Positions 1-5,152 of a stretch of 5,152 nt of DNA are shown piece by piece. The notes below the pieces were generated by a model that saw only the letters and a list, made by a program, of their open reading frames with translations, had not been told where the DNA came from and ran no database searches. Positions within the stretch are counted from its first letter, which is position 1, and each line of letters opens with the position of its first letter. The stretch is taken from contig CABZJG010000140.1 of NCBI GenBank assembly GCA_902525995.1, positions 1 through 5,152 on the forward strand. The letters run 5' to 3'. The position numbers were made by a program, and so were the translations under genes. The stretch is from Paracoccaceae bacterium (lineage in GTDB: Bacteria > Pseudomonadota > Alphaproteobacteria > Rhodobacterales > Rhodobacteraceae).

Positions 1-160
1 CAACGGCAACCGAGACACCGGCGTCAATGCGCGGTTTCAGAGCGGGGTGGGCTTCAATAAGGGCACTCAGGACTTCGCCGACCGTTTTGGCTTCTACTTC
101 AACGGTTTCATGGCCTCCGGCCTGCGCCCGCAGACCGGACCATAAGTTTACTTCAACCAT
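1..160 (-). CDS. MoaD/ThiS-family sulfur-carrier protein, N-terminal part (3' end outside the window)
   Basis: The minus strand from ATG 160-158 stays open for 53 codons to the window edge. The predicted start is MVEVNLWSGLRAQAGG, followed by an acidic/valine strand, then TVGEVLSALIEAHPAL and a K-P-R-I segment. This is the beta-grasp pattern of small MoaD/ThiS proteins: a first strand, a Leu-Arg-rich turn, then a helix with the 'TV.E.L..L....P.L' spacing. The family is usually 80-90 residues, so the missing part should include the C-terminal Gly-Gly that is activated as a thiocarboxylate. MoaD supplies sulfur for the molybdopterin dithiolene. The ATG overlaps the end of the Mo-subunit gene by 8 nt and has no Shine-Dalgarno sequence, which points to translational coupling. 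Family membership comes from the pattern alone; a dedicated role in maturing the neighbouring enzyme is inference. Confidence 0.78.
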   Translation of the reverse strand, partial: MVEVNLWSGLRAQAGGHETVEVEAKTVGEVLSALIEAHPALKPRIDAGVSVAV

Positions 161-2420
161 TTGATTGGTTTTTCAACGCCGCAACGATGCGAGGAGGCGA
201 CATTGGCAATTGACGAAGTCGGACCCCAGAGGCGGCTGAAACCGCATTGGCAATGGCAGCCAAGGGCGGACAAATGGATGTCTCTCCAACTCCGCGCACA
301 CCATAGGGGTGACCGGGGTTGGGCACTTCGATAATTACCGTGTCGATCATTGGCAAATCTGAGGCAAGCGGGATGCGGTAGTCAAGGAACCCGGCGTTTT
401 GCAGGCGCCCATCATCGCCATAAATGTATTCTTCATTTAAGGCCCATCCAATACCCTGCGCTGCGCCGCCTTGGTACTGGCCCTCGACATATGTGGGGTG
501 TATCGCTTTTCCGGCATCTTGCACCACCGTGTAGCGCAAAATTTCAGTTTTCCCCGTTTCCGGATCCACCTCGGCGTCGACCAAATGGGTTGCAAAGCTT
601 ACGCCTGCGCCCTCTGGTGAGGCTTCAAAATGGCCGACAATCGGACCACCGGTTGCGCCCATATCAGCGGTTAAGTCTTTTAAAGGAATGGGATCAAAAT
701 CGCCAGCGTTCGGGCCTGAGGGCACAGCAAAGCCATCTTGCCATTTTACAGCCTCTTCGGGGATACCCCATTTGGCTGCGGCGCGTTTACATAGTTTTTC
801 AACGGCATCACGCGCTGCCTTGATGGTCGCCAAACCCGAGGCATAGGTGACCCGTGAGCCGTGGCTGATTTCATTGTAACCCAATGTTGCTGTATCTGCG
901 ATCGTACAGCGGATATGATCATATGGGATGCCAAGCTCTTCAGCCGCCATCAACGCCATAGAGGCTCGGCTCCCGCCGATATCCGGCGTGCCCACCGAAA
1001 TTTGCGCTGTGCCATCTTCTGACAGCGCCAAAGAAACGGCTGTTTCGCCACCATGGTTAAACCAAAAGCCACAGGAAATGCCACGTCCTTGGCCCGGCTT
1101 AAGGGGCGCAGAATAATGCGGATGCGCTTTTGCAGCTTCTAATGTCTCCACAAGACCAATGGCATCAAAGCGGGGGCCAAAGCTGGATTTGGATCCGGTG
1201 TGCGCGGCATTTTTAAGCCGGATGTCAATGGGATCCAAATTTAGCTTTTTGCACAGCTCATCAATCACCGATTCCACTGCGAAAGCGGCCATAGGTGAAC
1301 CCGGCGCGCGGTAAGCGGCCTGTTTCGGGCGGTTTGACATTACATCATAGCCAACCTGCAGAACATTTTCGAGGTTATAGGGCGCAAAGGCGCACATGGC
1401 ACTTTCATCACAAGGTGCGCCCGGAAAGGCGCCGCCCTGCAAGCAAAACACGCCTTTTGCAGCAGTGATTTTCCCGTCTTTTGTCATCCCTATTTTAATA
1501 TCCATCGATGTCGAGGATGTGGGTCCGGTGGCGCGAAATACTTCGGACCGGTTCATCACCAGTTTTACCGAACGGTTCGCTTTTCGGGCCAGTGCCAGCG
1601 CAACCGGCTCAATAAAAACAGTTGTTTTCCCGCCAAAGCCGCCGCCAATTTCCGATGCTGTGACCCGCAACTGGCTGGTTTCCAAATCCAGCAGGGCGGC
1701 GCAGACTTTTTGGGCATGCCAATGTCCTTGGGTGGTGCACCACAGTTCGCCTTTTCCGTCGCTGCCCAATGTCGCAAGGCAGGCATGCGGCTCGATATAG
1801 CCTTGGTGTGTCGCTTCGGTGACAAAGCTGTCTTCAATCACCAGATCGGCTGCGGTAAATCCGGCCTCTACATCACCATGCCCGCTTTCATGATACCGCA
1901 CCACATTGGGGTGAAGACCTTCTGGAACCGAGCTATCAGCCGCCCCTTTTCGCAAAACAGGTGCGCCTGATGCCATAGCAGCATCGACATCTGTCACATG
2001 CGGCAAAACCTCATAGTCAACCTTAATCAATTTAAGCGCATCGCGCGCATCGAGGGCGGATGTGGCCGCAACGGCCGCCACTGCATGCCCATCATAAAGC
2101 GCTTTTTCCCCCGCCATCACATTTTCCAAAATATTCCAAAACTCGCCTGAAAGACCGCTTTCAAAAGGTACATTTTTGGAAAAATCCGCGCGGGTCACAA
2201 CAGCTTTGACGCCTTTCATGGCCTCAGCTTCGCTGGTGTCTATGGAAAGAATGCGGGCATGTGCGTGCGGCGAGCGCAAAATCGCCGCGTGCAGCATACC
2301 GGGTGCCGACATATCCGCACCGAATTTGGCGCGGCCTGTGACTTTGTCAAATCCATCGGGACGATCGGGGCGGGTGCCGACATATTTGAAGTCGGTTGTT
2401 TTTGGTTCATCCAAAGCCAT
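153..2420 (-). CDS. Molybdenum hydroxylase large (molybdopterin-binding, catalytic) subunit, xanthine dehydrogenase / CO dehydrogenase superfamily
   Basis: A 755-residue protein, normal length for stand-alone large subunits. The N-terminal a/b hammerhead domain (about residues 25-140) opens with D-K-V-T-G-R-A-K-F. The Mo-cofactor part follows. It has Gln231 in TTQGHWH, matching the Gln that contacts the apical Mo ligand in bovine xanthine dehydrogenase; GGGFGGK at 259-265; and Glu293 and Arg371 (AYRAPG), aligned by eye with bovine Glu802 and Arg880. GSR lies at 521-523, and GVRGVGE ends at Glu713, the catalytic base position. The family hydroxylates N-heterocycles, aldehydes, aryl-CoA or CO using water oxygen. 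The CoxL loop AYxCSFR is absent, so this is not a form I CO dehydrogenase. The stretch around 480-486 reads DIGGSRA where many relatives have a Gly-Gln-Gly loop. No signal peptide is visible, so it is probably cytoplasmic. Start ATG 2420-2418 has a strong Shine-Dalgarno. Family certain, substrate unknown. Confidence 0.95.
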   Translation of the reverse strand: MALDEPKTTDFKYVGTRPDRPDGFDKVTGRAKFGADMSAPGMLHAAILRSPHAHARILSIDTSEAEAMKGVKAVVTRADFSKNVPFESGLSGEFWNILENVMAGEKALYDGHAVAAVAATSALDARDALKLIKVDYEVLPHVTDVDAAMASGAPVLRKGAADSSVPEGLHPNVVRYHESGHGDVEAGFTAADLVIEDSFVTEATHQGYIEPHACLATLGSDGKGELWCTTQGHWHAQKVCAALLDLETSQLRVTASEIGGGFGGKTTVFIEPVALALARKANRSVKLVMNRSEVFRATGPTSSTSMDIKIGMTKDGKITAAKGVFCLQGGAFPGAPCDESAMCAFAPYNLENVLQVGYDVMSNRPKQAAYRAPGSPMAAFAVESVIDELCKKLNLDPIDIRLKNAAHTGSKSSFGPRFDAIGLVETLEAAKAHPHYSAPLKPGQGRGISCGFWFNHGGETAVSLALSEDGTAQISVGTPDIGGSRASMALMAAEELGIPYDHIRCTIADTATLGYNEISHGSRVTYASGLATIKAARDAVEKLCKRAAAKWGIPEEAVKWQDGFAVPSGPNAGDFDPIPLKDLTADMGATGGPIVGHFEASPEGAGVSFATHLVDAEVDPETGKTEILRYTVVQDAGKAIHPTYVEGQYQGGAAQGIGWALNEEYIYGDDGRLQNAGFLDYRIPLASDLPMIDTVIIEVPNPGHPYGVRGVGETSICPPLAAIANAVSAASGVRLRQLPMSPPRIVAALKNQSNG

Positions 2421-2899
2421 TAAGATGCCTCCCTTAAATCTGCCGCTGTGTCCATGATCGCGCGGATAATTTTATCATACCCCGTGCAGCGGCAAAGATT
2501 TCCTGCCAGCCAATAGCGCACTTCACTTTCGGTGGGGTCAGGGTTTTTATCCAACAACGCTTTGGTCGCCACCAAGATACCAGGGGTGCAAATCCCACAT
2601 TGCAACGCTGCATATTCAATGAACTTTTGCTGTAAAGGATGCAGGCTTTCCCCCTCTGCCATTCCTTCAACAGTTGAAACTGTTTTGCCCTCTGCTTCGG
2701 CGCCCAACACCAGACAGGAGCACACAAGCCGGTCATCCAAAGTGACCGAGCAGGCGCCACAATCACCTGTTCCGCAACCTTCTTTGGCACCTGTTAGATT
2801 GAGCTTGTCGCGCAGACAATCCAGCAATGTCTCGCGCGGATCACACAAAAATTCTACTTCGTCACCGTTCACCGTGGTGCTTACATGGATTTTGCTCAT
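2420..2899 (-). CDS. Molybdenum hydroxylase small subunit with two [2Fe-2S] clusters
   Basis: A 159-residue protein of the usual size for this subunit. The N-terminal plant-ferredoxin-like domain (about 1-75) carries Cys42, Cys47, Cys50 and Cys62 in the pattern GC-x4-C-G-A-C-x11-C. The C-terminal helical domain (about 80-155) carries QCGICTPG with Cys101 and Cys104, and LCRCTGY with Cys136 and Cys138. All eight expected ligands are present. It relays electrons one at a time from the Mo centre of the large subunit to the FAD of the medium subunit. The start ATG (2899-2897) overlaps the FAD-subunit stop in an ATGA junction and has GAGGAG six bases upstream. The stop shares one base with the next start (TAATG). 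An additional cysteine, Cys60, sits two residues before Cys62; the usual V-x-S-C-L spacing makes Cys62 the likely ligand. Confidence 0.97.
   Translation of the reverse strand: MSKIHVSTTVNGDEVEFLCDPRETLLDCLRDKLNLTGAKEGCGTGDCGACSVTLDDRLVCSCLVLGAEAEGKTVSTVEGMAEGESLHPLQQKFIEYAALQCGICTPGILVATKALLDKNPDPTESEVRYWLAGNLCRCTGYDKIIRAIMDTAADLREAS
2428..2435 (-). promoter_or_regulatory. Shine-Dalgarno of the Mo-subunit gene
   Basis: AAGGGAGG on the minus strand is seven bases before ATG 2420-2418, inside the end of the [2Fe-2S] gene. It is the strongest ribosome binding site in the operon and fits the start at the TAATG junction. Confidence 0.82.
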
Positions 2900-3759
2900 G
2901 ATTTGCTCCTCGCCCGCTGATAGGCAATTTTCGCAGCGCGCTGTGCCAGTACGCCCGCCACATGGGTGCGGTATTCTATGGTGCCGCGTTTGTCGTTGAT
3001 CGGATCGCAGGCGTCGCGCACGGCCGAGGCGAGCGCTGCGAGCGCTGCATCATCAAGCGTGCTGCCGATGAGGCCCTCAGCTGCGCTTTCAACCAATCTT
3101 ACGGTTGGGGCAACCGCTCCAATTGCAACCCGTGCCTTGGCAATTTTCGGTCCATCAAGCTCAAGGCTTACGGCGCAGCCCACAACAGCGATGTCCATCT
3201 CTGTGCGAGGAATGAACCGCAAATAGGCATCTGCACCACTTGCCGATTGGGCTGGTAAATTCACAGAAGCAATTACTTCTCCTGATTTTAATGTGGTTTT
3301 GCCCGGTCCGCTAGGAATGTCTTTTACCGGTACCTGTCGTTGCCCGTCGGGGCCGATAATTGTCACGCTGGCATTTGCGGCCAGCATGGCTGGCACTGAA
3401 TCAGCGGCGGGTGAGCCATTGCACAGATTGCCAGTTAACGTGGCCCGCCCTTGCACTTGGGTTGATCCGATGAGGTTCATGGCTTCAACCACACCCGGCC
3501 AATTTGCTTTAAGCGTGCCGTGTTCATCAAGCTGCGCACCGCTTACAGCAGCACCGATTTGCCAGCTGCCATCGGCCAGACATTGAATATCAGCAGCACC
3601 AGGAATTTGCTTTATATCAATCAAAACATCAGGGGTTACAATTTCTGCGCGCAGCTGAACGAGAACATCGGTCCCTCCTGCTAGAAACCGGATCGTTCCC
3701 TGTGCTGCCTCTGCCAATTCTACGGCATTTTCATAACTGGTCGCTGTGTGATATTGCAT
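2896..3759 (-). CDS. Molybdenum hydroxylase medium (FAD-binding) subunit
   Basis: A 287-residue protein, the standard length. The FAD pyrophosphate loop LAGGTDVLVQLR lies at 26-37. The second FAD motif is TLTGNLCNGSPAADS at 107-121, where relatives more often read T-I/L-G-G-N, so Thr109 replaces a glycine. The CO-dehydrogenase-like C-terminal domain spans about 175-285 and includes AIGAVAPT and a terminal D-K-R-G-T-I-E-Y-R stretch before the last helix. The subunit receives electrons from the [2Fe-2S] subunit and passes them to an acceptor (NAD+, quinone or oxygen; not predictable here). It is the first gene of the operon, giving the order medium-small-large as in cox-type clusters. Start ATG 3759-3757 is supported by GGAGGT at 3768-3763 on this strand. 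Confidence 0.95.
   Translation of the reverse strand: MQYHTATSYENAVELAEAAQGTIRFLAGGTDVLVQLRAEIVTPDVLIDIKQIPGAADIQCLADGSWQIGAAVSGAQLDEHGTLKANWPGVVEAMNLIGSTQVQGRATLTGNLCNGSPAADSVPAMLAANASVTIIGPDGQRQVPVKDIPSGPGKTTLKSGEVIASVNLPAQSASGADAYLRFIPRTEMDIAVVGCAVSLELDGPKIAKARVAIGAVAPTVRLVESAAEGLIGSTLDDAALAALASAVRDACDPINDKRGTIEYRTHVAGVLAQRAAKIAYQRARSKS
2906..2911 (-). promoter_or_regulatory. Shine-Dalgarno of the [2Fe-2S]-subunit gene
   Basis: GAGGAG on the minus strand is six bases before ATG 2899-2897, inside the last codons of the FAD-subunit gene. It supports the start at the ATGA overlap. Confidence 0.8.
3031..3048. repeat. Two tandem 9-bp units inside the FAD-subunit gene
   Basis: GAGCGCTGC occurs twice in a row. 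The unit is in frame and encodes an Ala/Leu-rich helix segment (around residues 238-246, reading AALAALASA). It is probably simple slippage in a low-complexity helix, with no likely function of its own. Confidence 0.8.
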
Positions 3760-3762
3760 GCT

Positions 3763-3768
3763 ACCTCC
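3763..3768 (-). promoter_or_regulatory. Shine-Dalgarno of the FAD-subunit gene
   Basis: On the minus strand GGAGGT lies just upstream of ATG 3759-3757, separated by three bases. The spacing is short, but the match to the anti-Shine-Dalgarno is very good and fixes this start. Confidence 0.75.
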
Positions 3769-3829
3769 ATCGCAGTGAAAGCAAAATATTCACTTTTTTA
3801 TCCGCCTAGCTTTTGGCATATCACCGTGG

Positions 3830-3859
3830 CTGTCAAGACAGGTTTGCCGACTGTGTCAA
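3830..3859 (-). promoter_or_regulatory. Possible promoter/operator area upstream of the molybdenum hydroxylase operon
   Basis: This part of the divergent gap holds a perfect inverted repeat, CTGTCAAGACAG (3830-3841), with five-base arms and a two-base centre. It also holds two TTGACA hexamers on the minus strand (3836-3831 and 3859-3854), separated by 17 bases. TTGACA is the ideal -35 hexamer, but neither copy has a good -10 at 16-18 bases: 17 bases after the nearer one the strand reads AAAGCT. The site could be a regulator-binding site or a coincidence. It lies about 70-100 bases ahead of the FAD-subunit start, a reasonable place for control. Confidence 0.25.
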
Positions 3860-3874
3860 ATTACCCGACGCCAA

Positions 3875-3904
3875 CAGATGCTATCTGCCAGATTTTAGGC
3901 TGGC
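3875..3904. repeat. Two overlapping small inverted repeats in the divergent intergenic region
   Basis: CAGAT-GCT-ATCTG spans 3875-3887, and GCCAG with CTGGC spans 3887-3904 around an 8-base loop. The two share base 3887. They sit between the two divergent units and could be operator half-sites or alternative hairpins. They are short enough to arise by chance. Confidence 0.3.
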
Positions 3905-3916
3905 TATGTGCCGCTT

Positions 3917-3946
3917 TTGGTAGGCAATAAGCAGATGGGATAAATT
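3917..3946 (+). promoter_or_regulatory. Weak candidate sigma-70-like promoter for the dehalogenase-family gene
   Basis: TTGGTA (3917-3922) is followed after 17-18 bases by ATAAAT or TAAATT (3940-3946), in an A+T-rich stretch. If used, transcription would begin roughly ten bases before ATG 3965, giving a very short leader, or about 60 bases before the alternative ATG at 4013. Both hexamers are imperfect. Confidence 0.22.
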
Positions 3947-3964
3947 TAACTTTCATTTATCGGC

Positions 3965-5002
3965 ATGTTTGATAGCTTTGAGAGGCCTTACCACAGATTG
4001 CCCAGCCAACACATGCCAAATCAAACCGTCAAACAATTTGTGCCCCAGTCAGAGCAAATGGCTTTGATGCCGGAGATTTCCGGAAATGAGGTAAATGGTT
4101 TGGGCGAAACTGATTTTCGGCGTCCAAGCTATGTGTATTGGGGCAATGATCCGGATGATACAGCGCATTGCGAGGTGCAGAAATGGTTTTATACAGTTGA
4201 TCCGGGCTTAGAAGAGTTTTCCAAGCTGCGTGCGGCGCAGCAAAAAATCTTGGATGCGCCACTGCGGCCCGTTGCTCCAAACCAGCAGCCTCTTCATGCC
4301 GCCGAGGTTGCCAAAGACACGGCTGATTTTATAAAATACGGTATTTTTGAAAAATATGGGGCGGTCGCCTTTAATCCCGATTGGGCTTTTGAAGGCGTCG
4401 ATATTAAGTATGAAAATATAATCATACTGGGCTTTCAGCATACCTATGATGAAATTGAAAAAGCCCCGCAACCGGAAGCTGGCGTTGAAGTTATGCGGCA
4501 ATATAAACGGGCGGCTTATGGCGCGAAATTTATAGCCAATTGGCTGCATGACCAAGGGTGGGAGGCCGAACCGCTGACCGGTCCAATGTCTGGTAAAATC
4601 ACCATGATTCCCGCGGCTTTACAGGCCGGTTTTGGAGAATTGGGAAAGCACGGGTCAATTATCACACCTGAGTTTGGATCAAGCTTTCGGCTGTCGGCCA
4701 TTTTGACCGATGCGCCGCTTCCACTTTATGAGCCCGCCACGCATGGGGTGGATGATTTTTGCACCAATTGCCGAATTTGTGAAACTGCCTGCCCGACGGA
4801 TGCGATTTTTGCGGAAAAGCAAATGGTGCGGGGGGTGGAAAAATGGTATGTAGATTTCGACAAATGCTTGCCGTTTTTTAATGAGCATCAGGGCTGCGCT
4901 ATCTGCATTGCAGTTTGCCCTTGGAGCCGCCCGGGCATTGGGATCAATCTGGCAGAAAAGCTTATGAAACGGGCCCAGCGTTTGGCGGCGCAAAATCCAT
5001 AA
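3965..5002 (+). CDS. Short cytoplasmic reductive dehalogenase-family protein (two [4Fe-4S] clusters)
   Basis: A 345-residue protein with no recognisable Tat or Sec signal and no membrane segment. The core (about 175-255) has GFGELGKHGSIITPEFGSSF at 222-241 and then R-L-S-A-I-L-T-D, the hallmark block of reductive dehalogenases, distantly shared with QueG. The C-terminal ferredoxin part has Cys266, 269, 272 and 276 (C-x2-C-x2-C-x3-CP) and Cys301, 311, 314 and 318 (C-x9-C-x2-C-x3-CPW), ligands for two [4Fe-4S] clusters. The family removes halogens from organohalides with a base-off corrinoid. Respiratory members are exported and paired with a membrane anchor; catabolic ones are soluble and often fused to an FMN/[2Fe-2S] reductase. 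This one has neither, so an external electron donor is inferred. ATG 3965 and ATG 4013 (Met17) both lack a Shine-Dalgarno; I keep the longer form because of its F-E-R-P-Y-H-R-L-P stretch, but the start is uncertain. Substrate unknown. Confidence 0.85.
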   Translation: MFDSFERPYHRLPSQHMPNQTVKQFVPQSEQMALMPEISGNEVNGLGETDFRRPSYVYWGNDPDDTAHCEVQKWFYTVDPGLEEFSKLRAAQQKILDAPLRPVAPNQQPLHAAEVAKDTADFIKYGIFEKYGAVAFNPDWAFEGVDIKYENIIILGFQHTYDEIEKAPQPEAGVEVMRQYKRAAYGAKFIANWLHDQGWEAEPLTGPMSGKITMIPAALQAGFGELGKHGSIITPEFGSSFRLSAILTDAPLPLYEPATHGVDDFCTNCRICETACPTDAIFAEKQMVRGVEKWYVDFDKCLPFFNEHQGCAICIAVCPWSRPGIGINLAEKLMKRAQRLAAQNP

Positions 5003-5031
5003 ACAAGTAGTTTTCATCGGTGGACGTTATA

Positions 5032-5062
5032 TTGAAATTTCGGCAAGACATCGGCTGATAAT
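5032..5062 (+). promoter_or_regulatory. Promoter-like hexamers downstream of the dehalogenase-family gene
   Basis: TTGAAA (5032-5037) and GATAAT (5057-5062) resemble -35 and -10 boxes, but the 19-base gap is longer than optimal. They would drive transcription rightward out of the window. No gene downstream can be seen to confirm this. Confidence 0.2.
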
Positions 5063-5075
5063 GTCCTGCTTCACA

Positions 5076-5097
5076 GGCAGCCTGTTTTACTGCTGCC
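5076..5097 (+). terminator. Weak hairpin, possible terminator of the dehalogenase-family gene
   Basis: GGCAGC (5076-5081) pairs with GCTGCC (5092-5097) across a 10-base loop, about 75 bases after the stop codon. A run of five T (5105-5109) follows only after seven intervening bases, so it is not a textbook intrinsic terminator. Confidence 0.25.
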
Positions 5098-5110
5098 CAA
5101 AACGTTTTTA

Positions 5111-5152
5111 GAGCGTGTTCACGCTGATGCGATTCAGGATTCCCAATTGGAC
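5111..5152. other. Possible terminus of an insertion sequence, cut by the window edge
   Basis: The bases from GAGCGTGTTC onward contain the inverted repeat AGCGTG-TT-CACGCT (5112-5125), then GATGCGATTCAGGATTCC. The preceding TTA (5108-5110) would fit a TNA target of the IS5-type families. The resemblance to IS ends is from memory of their general look; no transposase is visible here, so this is a suggestion only. Confidence 0.25.

Noticed and set aside
350..823. 157-codon open frame on the plus strand
   Set aside because: It lies entirely opposite the Mo-subunit gene, whose protein motifs are unmistakable. Its translation shows no family pattern and is rich in Arg, Pro and His, as expected for an antisense shadow.
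2532..2999. 155-codon open frame on the plus strand
   Set aside because: It is antisense to the [2Fe-2S] and FAD subunit genes. It has no ribosome binding site or recognisable domain, and both opposite genes are certain.
153..3759. Form I CO dehydrogenase (coxMSL)
   Set aside because: The gene order matches, but the large subunit reads AYRAPG where CoxL has AYxCSFR, so the Cu-binding active-site cysteine is missing.
3748..3930. 60-codon open frame on the plus strand in the divergent gap
   Set aside because: It starts inside the FAD-subunit gene on the other strand and has no clear Shine-Dalgarno or family pattern. It runs through the likely regulatory region, so chance is the simpler explanation.
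3760..3964. Cobalamin or molybdenum-cofactor riboswitch upstream of either unit
   Set aside because: I looked for the conserved B12-box and for an extended multi-stem layout and found neither. The gap is also short for a full cobalamin riboswitch plus promoters.
4208..4555. 115-codon open frame on the minus strand
   Set aside because: It is a shadow of the dehalogenase-family gene, with no domain and no supporting start signal.
3965..5002. Epoxyqueuosine reductase QueG
   Set aside because: The two families are related and similar in size, but the ITPEFG block and the long C-x9-C-x2-C-x3-CPW second cluster motif fit reductive dehalogenases better. A tree would settle it.

Overview
The window holds five genes, on two divergently transcribed units. 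It looks like chromosome from a marine-type alphaproteobacterium, with Rhodobacterales or the Roseobacter clade as my best guess. That guess rests on moderate G+C, the style of the proteins and the gene combination; nothing in the window is a phylogenetic marker, so confidence in the taxon is low.

Left unit, minus strand (read from 3759 down to 1): a tightly coupled operon for a three-subunit molybdenum hydroxylase of the xanthine dehydrogenase / CO dehydrogenase superfamily. The order is FAD subunit (2896-3759), [2Fe-2S] subunit (2420-2899), molybdopterin-binding catalytic subunit (153-2420), then the start of a MoaD/ThiS-type sulfur-carrier protein (1-160, cut by the window edge). The genes overlap by 4, 1 and 8 nt. 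The first three each have a clear Shine-Dalgarno sequence. Electrons should pass from the Mo centre through two [2Fe-2S] clusters to FAD. The active-site glutamate (Glu713) and the usual cofactor motifs are intact. The substrate cannot be read from the sequence, but the signature of form I CO dehydrogenase is absent.

Middle (3760-3964): a divergent intergenic region of about 205 bp without a credible gene. It contains small inverted repeats and two TTGACA hexamers on the minus strand, which may be regulatory.

Right unit, plus strand (3965-5002): a 345-residue, probably cytoplasmic protein of the reductive dehalogenase family, related to epoxyqueuosine reductase QueG. It has two cysteine motifs for [4Fe-4S] clusters and no Tat signal, membrane anchor or fused reductase domain. 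It is the most unusual gene here: a short dehalogenase-like, presumably corrinoid-dependent enzyme beside a molybdenum hydroxylase operon.

The last 150 bases carry no gene I can support. They hold a weak hairpin, a promoter-like pair of hexamers and, at the very edge, an inverted-repeat sequence that might be the terminus of an insertion sequence continuing beyond the window.
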